DNA from: JASLPR01 sp964496475
GTDB lineage: Bacteria; Chloroflexota; UBA11872; VXNJ01
Direction: 5' to 3'
DNA: 53,719 nucleotides
NCBI GenBank assembly: GCA_964496475.1
Contig: CAZBZS010000012.1
Coordinates: 1 to 53,719, forward strand
The notes beneath the pieces are model-generated. The model made no database searches. It saw only the letters and a program-made list of their open reading frames with translations, and had not been told where the DNA came from. Shown piece by piece: positions 17,711 through 27,137 of this stretch; positions within the stretch are counted from its first letter, which is position 1; every line of letters starts with the position of its first letter. Both the position numbers and the translations under genes were made by a program.

Positions 17711-18870
17711 CTAGAACTCTGTATGTGTCCCGTCGGAGAGCATCAACTCGTCGATCGCCGATGGCTCGTACTCGATCTGCCGGGCGCGATCCTCGTTCAA
17801 CTTTATCCCGAGGCCCGGCCCCATGGGCGGCTCCGTGTAGCCATCGCGAATCTCGGGAATACCGTCGAAAAGCTCGTAAAAGAAACGCGGGAATGGCCAG
17901 ATAATCTCCTGGATGGAGAAATTGGGGATGACCAGGTCCAGATGGATGCTGGCCATCGTGTTGACGGGACTCTGGGGGTTGTGGGGCGCCATTTTTAACA
18001 AATAGGTATCGGCGTAGTCCGCGATCCGCTTCACTTCGGTAAGCCCGTGAGAATGCACGATGTCCGGTTGCAGATAATCGACCAGTTCCTCCTCGATGAG
18101 CGGCTGAAAAGCCCAGCGGTGATAGAGACGCTCGCCGGTGGCAATGGGGATATCGATCTTTTCCCGAAGCAGGCGGAAGGTGGCTACGGCCTCAGGACGG
18201 GTGGGCTCCTCGATGAACATCGGGTCGAACGCCTGAACCCGTCGGGCCAGATCGATCGCCTCCACCGGGCGCAGCCTCCCATGGGTTTCGATTAGTAATT
18301 CGAAATCCGGCCCTACGAAATCGCGAGCGGCCGCTACGATCTCGCTCCCCGGCGAATCGAATCGGCCACGTCAATTCGCTGCTGGCCTATTCTGTCGGGA
18401 TCGGTCGGCAGAGGCATGAACTTGGCAGCGGTCCAGCCATCTTCAACGAGCGGGCCGAATGCCTCGGGTACTGAGTCCGGCGAAGTGGGGCGGGCGTGGT
18501 TGTAGAACCAGACCCGGTCGCGCTCGCGGCCGCCGAGCAGGGCGTGCCGGGGAATTCCCAGAGCCTGTCCGTGGATGTCTCAGAGAGCAACGTCAACAGC
18601 GCCCATCGCCGATCCGAGCGCGGCCCCACCGCGCCGCCGGTCGCCCATAAACAGGCGATTCCAGATGTGTTCCCGACGAAGTGGATCGTCTCCGACAATC
18701 ACATCGGCCAGGTGGTTCACGGTGGTGACAACGGTCCGGTCGCGGCCCATTAGGGTGGCCTCGCCGAGTCCGGTCAAACCCTCGTCGGTGCGCACGAGTA
18801 CCCAGACAAACGGCCGTCCCGGATTCGGGTAGACGACAGTTTCGACGGAGGTGATCTTCAATGCCGGCAC
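17711..18870 (-). pseudogene. Mandelate racemase/galactonate dehydratase-like enzyme, broken
   Basis: An enolase-superfamily sugar-acid dehydratase. The N-terminal capping domain (18870 down to 18580) starts MPALKITSVETVVYP and stops at TGA 18580-18582, where the frame continues with DIHGQALGIP; family members have Trp here, so TGG to TGA is likely. A frameshift near 18350 then separates the middle part from the C-terminal barrel, which restarts with VGPDFELLIETHG and runs to 17711. The barrel keeps FIEEPTRPE, IATGERLYHRW and MAPHNPQSPV, pointing to galactonate/mannonate-type dehydratases; the first metal ligand is Glu in ETH where Asp is usual. Two independent lesions make it non-functional unless they are sequencing errors. 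Confidence 0.85.
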
Positions 18871-19153
18871 GCCTCCCTACAGAGCCATCGAGAGTGTCCC
18901 GTCGTCATACCGTAGTCCTGCCACGTGCGCGAATCCAAGTTCGGAGACCGGACTATTTGCAGTCTGTCCGCGCAATCGGTTCTTATTGGAGGATCGGGCG
19001 CACCCGGAACTGTCGCATAGCGGCGCCGGCACCAACTAGCCATTGGCGTGTCCCCATATTCGGCAAAGAGCGCCCTTGTCGCCAACTTGCTCAGACTTCC
19101 GATTAGGCGAACAATACGGGGGGTGCCCGGCTCTATTGGAAAAGCGACCGCTC

Positions 19154-20551
19154 ATGACAAGATCCCGTCCCAATATTCTTTTCCTCACCACCGACCAGCA
19201 ACGGTTCGACTGCGTGGGGATAAATAGCGACGGCTTCGTACAGACTCCCAATCTCGATGCCCTAGCCCGAGAGGGTGCGAATCTGATTCGGTTTTATGTT
19301 AACAACCCCTTGTGCATGCCGAGCCGCGCCAGCCTGCTGACGGGCAAGTATCCGCGCAATCACGGTGTGACCTGCAACGGGATCCCACTTTCCGAGTCCA
19401 TTCCAAACATAGCCCACGCTCTAGGAGCGGCGGGGTACGTGACCGGCAACCTCGGCAAGCTCCACTTCCTGCCCCATTCCGGGAGGGATTACACGATCCC
19501 ACACCCGGACTACGGCTTTCACGTCGTCGTGAACGCAGACGAGCCAGGCTGCTACCCGGACGCTTACATTAAATGGATACGCGAGGTGGCGCCAGAAATG
19601 GAAGAGAAAGTTCGGGTGCCCACTCCCGGCGTCGAACCGCGAGGCAGCTTCGATCGCTGGATTTTCGACGCCCCCGAGGAGCTGAGCTACTCCGCCTGGG
19701 TCGCCGACGAGACGATCAAGTTCATAAACTCGAATCCCGACCGACCCTGGTTCGCCATCGCCGGGCTATATCTGCCCCACGCCCCCTGCAATCCAACACA
19801 GCGATGGTTCGATCTCTATCGGGACGTGGAAATACCGCCACCGCTTTTCCGCGAGCATGAGCTTGACGATAAGCCGGCAGTCTTTCGCGAGCTGGCCGAG
19901 CGCTTCGTCCCGGCGGACGATTCTGAATGGGAGGATTTTCGCCGCTATTACTACGCTTCGTGCTCGATGGTCGATCATCATTGCGGACGTGTGATCGAGA
20001 ATCTCCAAGAATCGGGCCAACTCGACAACACCCTGGTGGTCTTCTACTCAGACCACGGGGAAATGGCCGGCGACCACCGCCTGATGGCGAAGCATCAGAC
20101 GAACTATGAATCGGTGATCCACGTCCCGGCCATCGTACGTTACCCGGCGGCGGTGCCGGCGGGATCGGAGGTGGAGGCGATTATCGAAGCGGTGGACCTG
20201 ATGCCCACGATTCTTGAGGCGGTCGGCGCTGACATACCGCGTAGCGTGGATGGTCATTCTCGCTGGGCGGCCGTGACCGGGGACAGTGAAGCGGGCTCCA
20301 ACTCAGTCCTGGTGGAGTTCGCCACACCCGAAGGAGAGAACTGCAAGACCCTGCTCACAACCACTCACAAATACTGGGTCAATCACAAAGGTGAAGAACT
20401 GCTATTCGACTTGCGAGACGACCCTAACGAATTCGTTAATCGGGCCGGTGACCCGGCGGCCGCCGGGAACCTGCAGGACATGCGCGCCCGCCTGCTGCAA
20501 AAGCTCATCAGCACCGACGACCGCTCACTCGAACGCACCGCCCAGTATTAG
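19154..20551 (+). CDS. Type I sulfatase (formylglycine-dependent)
   Basis: A 465-residue sulfatase that hydrolyses sulfate esters. RPNILFLTTDQQRFD gives the first metal-binding Asp pair, and CMPSRASLLTGKYP (around residue 54) is the CxPSR signature whose Cys becomes formylglycine. YSDHGEMAGDH (about 300) supplies further metal ligands, and KHQTNYES the active-site Lys-His. The sequence is of the choline-sulfatase/arylsulfatase group. No signal peptide is visible, so it may be cytoplasmic. The frame is open to 19043 but ATG 19154 starts exactly at the conserved core. It faces a radical-SAM sulfatase-maturating enzyme 73 bp away, a classic pairing. Confidence 0.92.
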   Translation: MTRSRPNILFLTTDQQRFDCVGINSDGFVQTPNLDALAREGANLIRFYVNNPLCMPSRASLLTGKYPRNHGVTCNGIPLSESIPNIAHALGAAGYVTGNLGKLHFLPHSGRDYTIPHPDYGFHVVVNADEPGCYPDAYIKWIREVAPEMEEKVRVPTPGVEPRGSFDRWIFDAPEELSYSAWVADETIKFINSNPDRPWFAIAGLYLPHAPCNPTQRWFDLYRDVEIPPPLFREHELDDKPAVFRELAERFVPADDSEWEDFRRYYYASCSMVDHHCGRVIENLQESGQLDNTLVVFYSDHGEMAGDHRLMAKHQTNYESVIHVPAIVRYPAAVPAGSEVEAIIEAVDLMPTILEAVGADIPRSVDGHSRWAAVTGDSEAGSNSVLVEFATPEGENCKTLLTTTHKYWVNHKGEELLFDLRDDPNEFVNRAGDPAAAGNLQDMRARLLQKLISTDDRSLERTAQY

Positions 20552-20624
20552 GCCGCGCCCATCTGGCGGACCTGCTCTGTCGTCGAGCCAGTAAGTTACC
20601 AGCGTAGAGAACGCGGTGACGGAG

Positions 20625-21821
20625 CTACGTCTTCTCCGCCTGGGCGACTTCCAATAACGGCGGGGGATCGTAGGGAATCCGCTGTTTCCGCGCCGTTTCC
20701 TCGACCAGCTTTGACATTCGCTCGAATGCGTAGTCGAAAAATGCGTAGTATCCATCGCAAAAGTAGCTGGGCTGAGGTTCATCGGTGGTGGCCGTCACAC
20801 CACGGTGGACGGGGCAGCCACCCTGACAGTAGTTCAAGTACTTGCAGCTCAGACATTTCTCCGACAGGTTGGCCTTACCGTCCCTGAACTCATTCGCCAG
20901 GCGGGATTCCACCAGCTTTCGCAAGGGTTTCCGTAGGACGTTGCCCAGCTTCCAATCGGGTTCCACGGTCCAGTCGCACGTGTAGACATCTCCGTTACCC
21001 TCAACCACCACGTAGTCCATGCAGCGGTCCCGGTGGATGCACGAAGGATGGCCCAGACCGGCGAAACCGACGGTCCAATCGTCGAAGTCGCGCACGTACA
21101 TATTTGGCTGGCCGTCGTTGTACCAGATGTCGAACATGCCCTTCAGATACTCGCCGTACTCATGAGGGTTGACCGAGAACGGCAGCACCTCACCCTTTTG
21201 CTCGGCCGATTCCACAATCGGGATGAACTGAAAGTGCCTTACGCCAAGGTCATAAATGTAGTCGTAGACTTCTCGCCACTTCTTGATGGTCACATCATTG
21301 AGCACGATCAGGGCGTTGAAATCCACCTCGTATTCCTGCAGCAGGCGCAGACCCCGTAGGACGTTGTCATGCGATCCCCGGCCTCCCTTGGACACGCGGT
21401 ACTTGTCGTGCAACAGCTTCGGTCCGTCGATGCTCATGCCCACCAGGAAGCCGTTTTCCTTCAGGAATTTGGCCCAATCCTCGTCGATGAGGGTGCCGTT
21501 GGTCTGGAGGGCGTTTCCGACACACTGGCCGGGTTTGGCAAACTTGGCCTGATACTCCATGGCCTGCTTGAAGAAGTCCAGACCCATGAGGGTGGGCTCT
21601 CCGCCCTGCCAGGCGATACTCGGGTTGCGCCCGGCCATCTCGAGGTACTGGCGGGTGAAAGTGGCCAGCACCCGTTTTGACATCCGCTGGCCGGCGTCCC
21701 CGCTCAGCACTCCGCCGTCCTCGAGCTTCCAGACGTAAAAGCAATAGTCACACGCCAGATTGCAATGAGCTGAGGCCGGCTTCACAAGGAGTGCTAGAGA
21801 ATCGGACGATACTGTGTTCAA
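20625..21821 (-). CDS. Anaerobic sulfatase-maturating enzyme (radical SAM/SPASM)
   Basis: A 398-residue radical-SAM enzyme that oxidises the sulfatase active-site Cys (or Ser) to formylglycine. CNLACDYC near residue 19 binds the SAM [4Fe-4S] cluster; GGEPTLMG is the GGEP motif; the C-terminal SPASM domain has Cys in CIHRDRC, CLSCKYLNYCQGGCP and YFCDGYY for two auxiliary clusters. All expected Cys are present, so it should be active. Start TTG 21821 with a purine-rich GAGGGGG upstream. It is convergent with the sulfatase at 19154, its likely substrate. Its presence implies oxygen-poor maturation or an oxygen-tolerant version. Confidence 0.93.
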   Translation of the reverse strand: MNTVSSDSLALLVKPASAHCNLACDYCFYVWKLEDGGVLSGDAGQRMSKRVLATFTRQYLEMAGRNPSIAWQGGEPTLMGLDFFKQAMEYQAKFAKPGQCVGNALQTNGTLIDEDWAKFLKENGFLVGMSIDGPKLLHDKYRVSKGGRGSHDNVLRGLRLLQEYEVDFNALIVLNDVTIKKWREVYDYIYDLGVRHFQFIPIVESAEQKGEVLPFSVNPHEYGEYLKGMFDIWYNDGQPNMYVRDFDDWTVGFAGLGHPSCIHRDRCMDYVVVEGNGDVYTCDWTVEPDWKLGNVLRKPLRKLVESRLANEFRDGKANLSEKCLSCKYLNYCQGGCPVHRGVTATTDEPQPSYFCDGYYAFFDYAFERMSKLVEETARKQRIPYDPPPLLEVAQAEKT

Positions 21822-21923
21822 CTCTGCCCCCTCTGGTCGTAACCGGTTACATAATAACAGCGCCGCCGGGCCCGCTTATGCGCAACGCCCGACCGACCTT
21901 GCCACCTAACCAGAGTTCCTCTC

Positions 21924-22928
21924 CTACTCCGCAAAACCCGCACAGTACGTACTATTGGGATAGAAGATTTGCTACGCCCAGTCAAACGAAAGTGTGTGCG
22001 AAACGTTTGCCAAACGCTCCCCGGACAGCGGTCCTTCGCGAGCCGCGCCGGTGAAAGGATCTCACGTCGTGCCGGTCTCCTCGTCGGTTGGCACGCCACC
22101 CGCCAGGCGAAACGTCAGCTCCCGATCGCCGACGAGCTAGCTGAACGTTCTGATAACACGGGGCTCGGCGACGGCGATGGCCACAATCGGCAATTCACCG
22201 ACCTTCTCATTTACCGCACCGGCGGCCGCCAGCGGGAGATAGTAAAAGGCCGCTCCGGCTTCGCCCACGGCCACACCCACCACGAACTCATCCTTCGGCT
22301 GTTCGGCGGCGTAGTTCTCGTCCTCCACCCTCAAAACGAGCGTGTCCGGATGCTCTTCTCACCAGGAGTCCCACGGCCCGGTGAAGGCCGGGAGTTGCTT
22401 CAGCCTGGTCCCGGCCAGCGGGCCGATCAGTGCCTCCCCAGGCAGTTGGATCCAGACGCTCTCGGTTTCATGGTCCCACCAGGTCATGTTTAGCCTGTAA
22501 AGCTGCGATCGGTTGCCGAACGTCAGGGCCTTCCCGTTCACTTGCCGGTCGTGTGGGAGACCGGTATAGCAAACCGGTCACCAAGTGACGAGTACGGGCA
22601 CTACCCCGACCACATCGTTCACCATCTCGCGAGTGTTCAGAATTCGAACCGGGTAGTCGCTGGCATCACCGTCAATCTCCAGACCCATGACGACGTCCAG
22701 CAGCTCCAGCTCGGCCGCTCCGGCCCTCACAAACTCCGGGTCGTAGATGGGACGCAGGAAATCGCGGCTGGCCGTCGTCGTCAGATAGTCCTTCTCAAGC
22801 AATTCCTCGCCGGCGCCGACCGTGTAGAACTTCGCATTATTTTCGCCAGAATTTCCGCAACCGGCCAGCGATAGCGCCGCGACCGCCCCAACCAGGACGG
22901 CCATGTTTCGTCCAAGTTCCAGCTTCAT
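21924..22928 (-). pseudogene. DUF3179 lipoprotein with five in-frame stops
   Basis: A 334-codon DUF3179 gene whose frame is unbroken by indels but holds five stops. The N-terminus is a lipoprotein signal (VAALSLAGCGNS). DUF3179 motifs follow: DYPVRILNTREMVND, then T-W-TGA-P-V-C (codon 117; the first Cys of the family's CPxC), GKALTFGNRSQLYRLN, TESVWIQLPGEAL, a TGA at codon 190 before EEHPDT, TAG at codon 264, DEETGTT-TGA (codon 289, Trp expected), DPFTG, and TAG at codon 319 before a terminal FYPNST. The final TAG is at 21924-21926. Function of the family is unknown. Mixed TGA and TAG argue for decay rather than recoding. Confidence 0.85.
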
Positions 22929-23029
22929 CCCCCCAGCCTACCGCCAGAGGTCGGCACCTTCGGTGAGCATTCGGACACAGCCTGCCGGTCGGACCAGGAA
23001 TCGGTCGCCAGCACGCGTTGCGGACGCGC

Positions 23030-24208
23030 TCAGGCCAGGAAATCAGTTATTCGATCGAGCCCCTTGTCAATGTTCTCCATGCTGGTGGCGAAACTCAGCC
23101 GGACCGCCGCGTCCACCCCAAACGCCTCACCCGGCACGACGGCGACGTGTGCTTCTTCAAGGAGTCTTTGCGAGAACTCGATGGACCCGCTCACGCCCAG
23201 CTTCTTAAATGTTCCCGAGACATCGGGAAAAACGTAGAAGGCGCCGGCCGGTTCAGGGCAGGACACCCGGTCCAGCGCGTTCAACCGCCGGTGGATGTGG
23301 GCGGCGCGGCTCTCGAATTCCTGCCGCATCTCCTCTACGCAGGCCTGGTCCCCGTTCAGGGCAGCCACCAGCCCATGCTGGCCGAACGTGAACGTTCCGC
23401 TTGTCGTCTGCGTCTGGATTTTCGCCATCCCCTTGATGATCGCGGCCGGTCCCGCCGCATATCCAACCCGCCAGCCGGTCATCGAGTAGGTCTTGGACCC
23501 GGCGTTGAAGGTGATGGTGTGCGCGTAGGCGTGATCGGAGGCGGCGGCGTAGCTCTTGAACTTCCGATCGCCGAAGATGATGCGGTCATACATCTCATCG
23601 CTAAAGACAATAATCCCGGTGGAGTCCAGCACGGCGGCCAGCGCGTCCACCTCTTCCGGGGTGTAGAGAAATCCCCCCGGATTGCTGGGCGAATTGAACA
23701 CGAACGCTTTTGTCTTCGGCGTAATCGCCGCCCGCAGCTGCGCCGGGGTGATCTTGAAGGAATTGTCCACCGAGCCCTGCACGTAGACCGGCACGCCACC
23801 GTTCAGTCCGACCTGCTCCGGGTATGACACCCAGTAAGGCGCCGGGATGATCACCTCGTCGCCTTCATCTATCAGTGCGGAAAAGGCAAGATAGAGTCCC
23901 TCTTTACCGCCCACGGTGATGATCACCTCGGATGCGGCGTCATATTCGAGACTATTCTCACGCTGTAACTTTCCCACCACCGCTTCCTTCAACGGGAGAA
24001 TCCCGGAGGACGGCGTGGCGTACTTCGTAGCGCCTCCATTTAGCGCCTCGATGGCGGCGGCCTTGATGTGATCCGGCGTGTCGAAGTCCGGCTCCCCAGC
24101 TCCGAAGCTGACGATATCGATCCCTTCGCGGCGCATCGCCGCGGCGCGTCCAGTGACCGCCATGGTCGCAGACTCAACCAGGTTGTTTACTCGCTCGGAC
24201 AACTTCAT
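23030..24208 (-). CDS. Class I/II aminotransferase, aspartate aminotransferase type
   Basis: A 392-residue fold-type I PLP aminotransferase of the prokaryotic AspC (Ib) group, transferring the amino group between aspartate and 2-oxoglutarate or related pairs. Seen: GAGEPDFDTPDHI at the N-terminus, ATKYATPSSGI, NSPSNPGG (PLP-binding Asn), FSDEMYDRI (Asp and Tyr contacts), GSKTYSMTGWRVGY with the PLP Lys, and the C-terminal RLSFATS with the substrate carboxylate Arg. The frame runs to 24319, but ATG 24208 follows AAAGGCATAGAG and begins the family N-terminus MKLSERV. It diverges from the SDR at 24391. Confidence 0.92.
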   Translation of the reverse strand: MKLSERVNNLVESATMAVTGRAAAMRREGIDIVSFGAGEPDFDTPDHIKAAAIEALNGGATKYATPSSGILPLKEAVVGKLQRENSLEYDAASEVIITVGGKEGLYLAFSALIDEGDEVIIPAPYWVSYPEQVGLNGGVPVYVQGSVDNSFKITPAQLRAAITPKTKAFVFNSPSNPGGFLYTPEEVDALAAVLDSTGIIVFSDEMYDRIIFGDRKFKSYAAASDHAYAHTITFNAGSKTYSMTGWRVGYAAGPAAIIKGMAKIQTQTTSGTFTFGQHGLVAALNGDQACVEEMRQEFESRAAHIHRRLNALDRVSCPEPAGAFYVFPDVSGTFKKLGVSGSIEFSQRLLEEAHVAVVPGEAFGVDAAVRLSFATSMENIDKGLDRITDFLA

Positions 24209-24390
24209 CTCTATGCCTTTCGGCAATGGGGCGCCGGGCGGGCGCCGCTCCTGCACCATCGAAATAATTGGGAAGCCACCTATTTTGCCCCAGAACCACC
24301 CTGCGGTGCCTGCAGACACGTTTGTCTTCGAGTCGCGGTTCGCTCAGGATAGCTGTCACCAATACACCGAACCGGGAGAGCAGACCACCC

Positions 24391-25161
24391 ATGACCGATC
24401 AACAGCTCGCAGGCAAGATTGCGGTCGTCACCGGCGGCGGTCGGGGCATTGGCCGCTCGATCGCGCTCTACCTCGCCGGAGCCGGGGCCGATATCGCCCT
24501 TTGCTCTCGCACCAGCAAGGAAATCGACGCCGTCGCTGGTGAAATCCGCGCTCTGGGCCGCCGGGCACTGGCGCTGCCGGTAGACGTGTCCGACTGGGCG
24601 CAGGTCGAATCTTTCGCAGGCGCGGTGATCGCCGAATTCGATCACGTCGATACTCTGGTCAACAACGCAGGCGGCGGATTCGAGGTGGCGCCCATAGCCG
24701 AAAGTACCCCGGCCGGCTGGCGAGAAACGGTTGAAATCAACCTCTTCGGCACCTATCACATGATTCGGGCTTTTCTGGACGACATAGCCCGTGGAGGCAA
24801 GATCATCAATATCACTTCTGGTATGGGACTCGAAGCCCGTCCCGGCAACTCCTCGTACAGCGCCGCCAAGGCCGGGGCGCACATGCTGACCCAATGCTTG
24901 GCCCTTGAGGTCTGGGACCGGGGTATCGACGTCAATGACATTATTCCGGGGCTGGTCGCCACCACCAACGTGGACTGGGCGAGCGACCGTAGCAGTGTGG
25001 AATCAGTCCTAGCTGAGTTCGATGGAAAGCAACCCCCGTTCGCTGGGAGCGAACGGGTCAAGCACCCGGACGAGCTTGGCGATCTGGTCCTCTGGGTCGC
25101 GTCCATGCCGGAAGGCGGCCCCACTGGCCAGTCCTTCTCGCTGGCCCGACGCCCGTTCTAG
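24391..25161 (+). CDS. SDR-family oxidoreductase (first of a tandem pair)
   Basis: A 256-residue SDR: TGGGRGIGR cofactor site, CSRT after beta-2 (Arg suggests NADP), VNNAGGGF, catalytic Ser in ITSGMGLEA and YSAAK. The C-terminus KHPDELGDLVLWVAS...GPTGQSFSLARRPF is unusual for SDRs and is shared with the next gene, showing the two are tandem paralogs. The frame is open to 24268; ATG 24391 has GGGAGAG about ten bases upstream. Forty-three bases separate it from the second copy. Confidence 0.9.
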   Translation: MTDQQLAGKIAVVTGGGRGIGRSIALYLAGAGADIALCSRTSKEIDAVAGEIRALGRRALALPVDVSDWAQVESFAGAVIAEFDHVDTLVNNAGGGFEVAPIAESTPAGWRETVEINLFGTYHMIRAFLDDIARGGKIINITSGMGLEARPGNSSYSAAKAGAHMLTQCLALEVWDRGIDVNDIIPGLVATTNVDWASDRSSVESVLAEFDGKQPPFAGSERVKHPDELGDLVLWVASMPEGGPTGQSFSLARRPF

Positions 25162-25204
25162 ACGCCACCGAATTCGACGAACTCTACCGAAAAGGAATTC
25201 GCCC

Positions 25205-25978
25205 GTGAATGAACTGTCCGGAAGAATCGCGCTGGTCACAGGCGGCGGACGCGGAATCGGCCGTGCCATCGCCATCGCGTTCGCCCGCGCCGGAGCAGAT
25301 CTCGCCATCTGCTCCCGCACGCAGGCGGAATTGGATGAAGTGGCTGAGGCGGTACGTACCGAGGGAGTCAACTGCCTGACCGGGATCGTGGATGTGACCG
25401 ATCGCGCTACGGTTGAGCGATTCTGCGGGGACGTGATCGAGCGCTTTGGGCACGTTGACATCCTGGTCAACAACGCCGGCGGCGGACTGGAGCGCGGCGT
25501 CGTGGCCGGGTCCGACCCCGACCGCTGGCGCAGGACCGTCGAGGTAAATTTATTCGGTACGTACCTCTTTACGAGGACTCTGCTGGAACATATTTCCGAA
25601 AGCGGCAAGATCATCAATATCTCCTCCGGCATGGGCCTCAAAGCCGGCAATCAGAACAGCGCCTACAATGTGGCCAAGGCCGGGGTGCATATGTTTACCG
25701 AGTGCCTCGCCAACGAGCTCTGGCCCCGCGGCATCGACGTAAACAACCTGATTCCCGGTCCGGTCGCCACCAGCACCTTCAATCGGGACGAGCCGTGCCA
25801 GCGCACGCCAACCGAAGAAATCATCGCCAAGTTCGCCGACGAACCGCCGCCGCAATTCCCAAAGTTCGAACGGGTCAAGCATCCGGACGAGGTGGGCAAA
25901 CTGGCGCTCTACATGGCAACCCGGCCCTGCGGCGGCCCCACCGGCCAGACCTTCTCTCTCGCGCGACGCCCGCTTTAG
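25205..25978 (+). CDS. SDR-family oxidoreductase (second of a tandem pair)
   Basis: A 257-residue paralog of the gene at 24391. TGGGRGIGR, CSRTQAEL, VNNAGGGLE, ISSGMGLKAG and YNVAK are aligned position for position with the first copy, and the ending GPTGQTFSLARRPL is nearly the same. The frame is open back to 25022 through the upstream gene; GTG 25205, preceded by AAAGGAATTC, gives a normal N-terminus and no overlap. The substrate is unknown; a duplicated pair may act on related substrates or form a heteromer. Confidence 0.9.
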   Translation: MNELSGRIALVTGGGRGIGRAIAIAFARAGADLAICSRTQAELDEVAEAVRTEGVNCLTGIVDVTDRATVERFCGDVIERFGHVDILVNNAGGGLERGVVAGSDPDRWRRTVEVNLFGTYLFTRTLLEHISESGKIINISSGMGLKAGNQNSAYNVAKAGVHMFTECLANELWPRGIDVNNLIPGPVATSTFNRDEPCQRTPTEEIIAKFADEPPPQFPKFERVKHPDEVGKLALYMATRPCGGPTGQTFSLARRPL

Positions 25979-25997
25979 CTCGCGAAAGGATCGGCCC

Positions 25998-26081
25998 TTG
26001 CCCCAGATGAGTCTTGCCGGACAGGTGGCGGTCGTCACCGGAGCCGGCCGTGAAGTCGGTCGTGCCGTCGCTCGTCGCTAA
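25998..26081 (+). pseudogene. N-terminal stub of a third tandem SDR
   Basis: Starting at TTG 25998 (GAAAGGA seven bases upstream; ATG 26007 also possible) the frame encodes MSLAGQVAVVTGAGREVGR and stops at TAA 26079. This is the cofactor-binding start of an SDR with nothing after the first helix. It follows the second SDR with the same spacing and ribosome-binding site style, so it looks like the remains of a third tandem member whose body was lost. Confidence 0.6.
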
Positions 26082-26131
26082 CGACAGACAGCGAGCGGCA
26101 GGGGAAATGATTGTAAGATCCCGTCAGACCA

Positions 26132-26873
26132 TGAAACGCATTGCGCTGCTTTCCGCCCTAGGCGCCATCATTCTGACTCGTGCCAATCACCTCGAGATGA
26201 GATTGCACAGGTGACGGCGGCTTCCACGCTCGCACCGACGGCGATAGAAACCGCTACTTCGACAGCCGCGCCTTCATCCCCTACACCAACAGTCACGCCC
26301 TCATCCTCTACACCAACAGGCACGCCTACTGCCACGCCAGTGATTGGCCCGCAGAACGCCGGCCAGGTGCGAGAATTGGTGAAACTGGGTCGTGGCACTG
26401 CCGCGAGCGTGGCCATCAGTCCGGACGGGGAAACGCTGGCAGTAGCGGGCAGCGTGGGCGTGTGGTTGTACGAGCTGAACACGCTGAATCTGATCGGGCT
26501 ACTGGAAGGGCACACGGGCGACGTGAACAGCGTGGCGTGGTCGCCGGACAGCCGCACGCTTGCGAGCGGGAGTTGGGACGCTACGGTGCGGCTATGGGAC
26601 GTGGCCAGCGGCGAGCAGGTAGACGTGCTGGAAGGGCACACGGGCACGTACGGGGTGAGCAGCGTGGCGTGGTCGCCGGACGGCCGCACGCTTGCGAGCG
26701 GGGGTGACGACGGCACGGTACGGCTGTGGGACCCGGCCAGCGGGGAGCAGCTGGCGGTGCTGGAAGGGCACACGGGCTGGGTGTGGACCATAGCGTGGTC
26801 GCCGGACGGCCGCACGCTTGCATCCGGGAGTAGGGACGGAACGATACGGCTGTGGGGGTTGCCGCACAACTGA
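26132..26873 (+). pseudogene. WD40-repeat lipoprotein with a frameshift in the lipobox
   Basis: ATG 26132 starts a signal peptide MKRIALLSALGAIILT. The frame then ends at TGA 26213, while the neighbouring frame reads CQSPRDEIAQVTAAS and continues as a Thr/Pro/Ser-rich linker and three to four WD40 blades to 26873. Joining the frames by one base at about 26178 restores a lipobox of the form ILT-x-C. The blades have the usual GHTGDVNSVAWSPD, LASGSWDATVRLWD pattern and build a partial propeller; about seven would be needed for a closed ring, so it may be truncated or oligomeric. An alternative is an independent gene starting at GTG 26211 (220 residues) without export signal. Function unknown. 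Confidence 0.7.
26502..26860 (+). repeat. Tandem WD40-encoding DNA repeats
   Basis: Three units start with CTGGAAGGGCACACGGGC at 26502, 26628 and 26760 (126 and 132 bp apart). Within them GTGGCGTGGTCGCCGGAC and CCGCACGCTTGC recur almost unchanged, so the blades are recent duplications and could expand or contract by recombination. Confidence 0.7.
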
Positions 26874-27137
26874 CCGAGAGCTGGTTCTTAGGCTCGGCAG
26901 ACCTGAAAACTGATCATCCCTGTCCGGTCATCGTGGTTTGAGACATAGGGGGGATTGGACCCCCGACTGGTCGCCGACGCGGTTCAGTTGATAAGTGCAG
27001 GCTAGGGTCTGGGATCTCGGGCCGGAAGTCAATCTGGCGCCTGTGCCAAGATGGCGCCCTAGCACGCGATAGTCTGCAAGATTCGCGCTACCAGTTGGAT
27101 CATTGAATTCGCTTGTTCTGAAAGGACTGTGGTCAGC

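Noticed and set aside
22578..22580. Selenocysteine at the TGA in the DUF3179 CPxC position
   Set aside because: Four more stops (two of them TAG) lie in the same frame and no SECIS-like hairpin was evident.
23018..23827. 269-codon + strand ORF opposite the aminotransferase
   Set aside because: Shadow frame of a well-conserved gene on the other strand.
26944..26962. GGGGG/CCCCC hairpin as a terminator after the WD40 gene
   Set aside because: No T-run, about 70 bp from the stop, and short loop pairing could be chance in GC-rich DNA.
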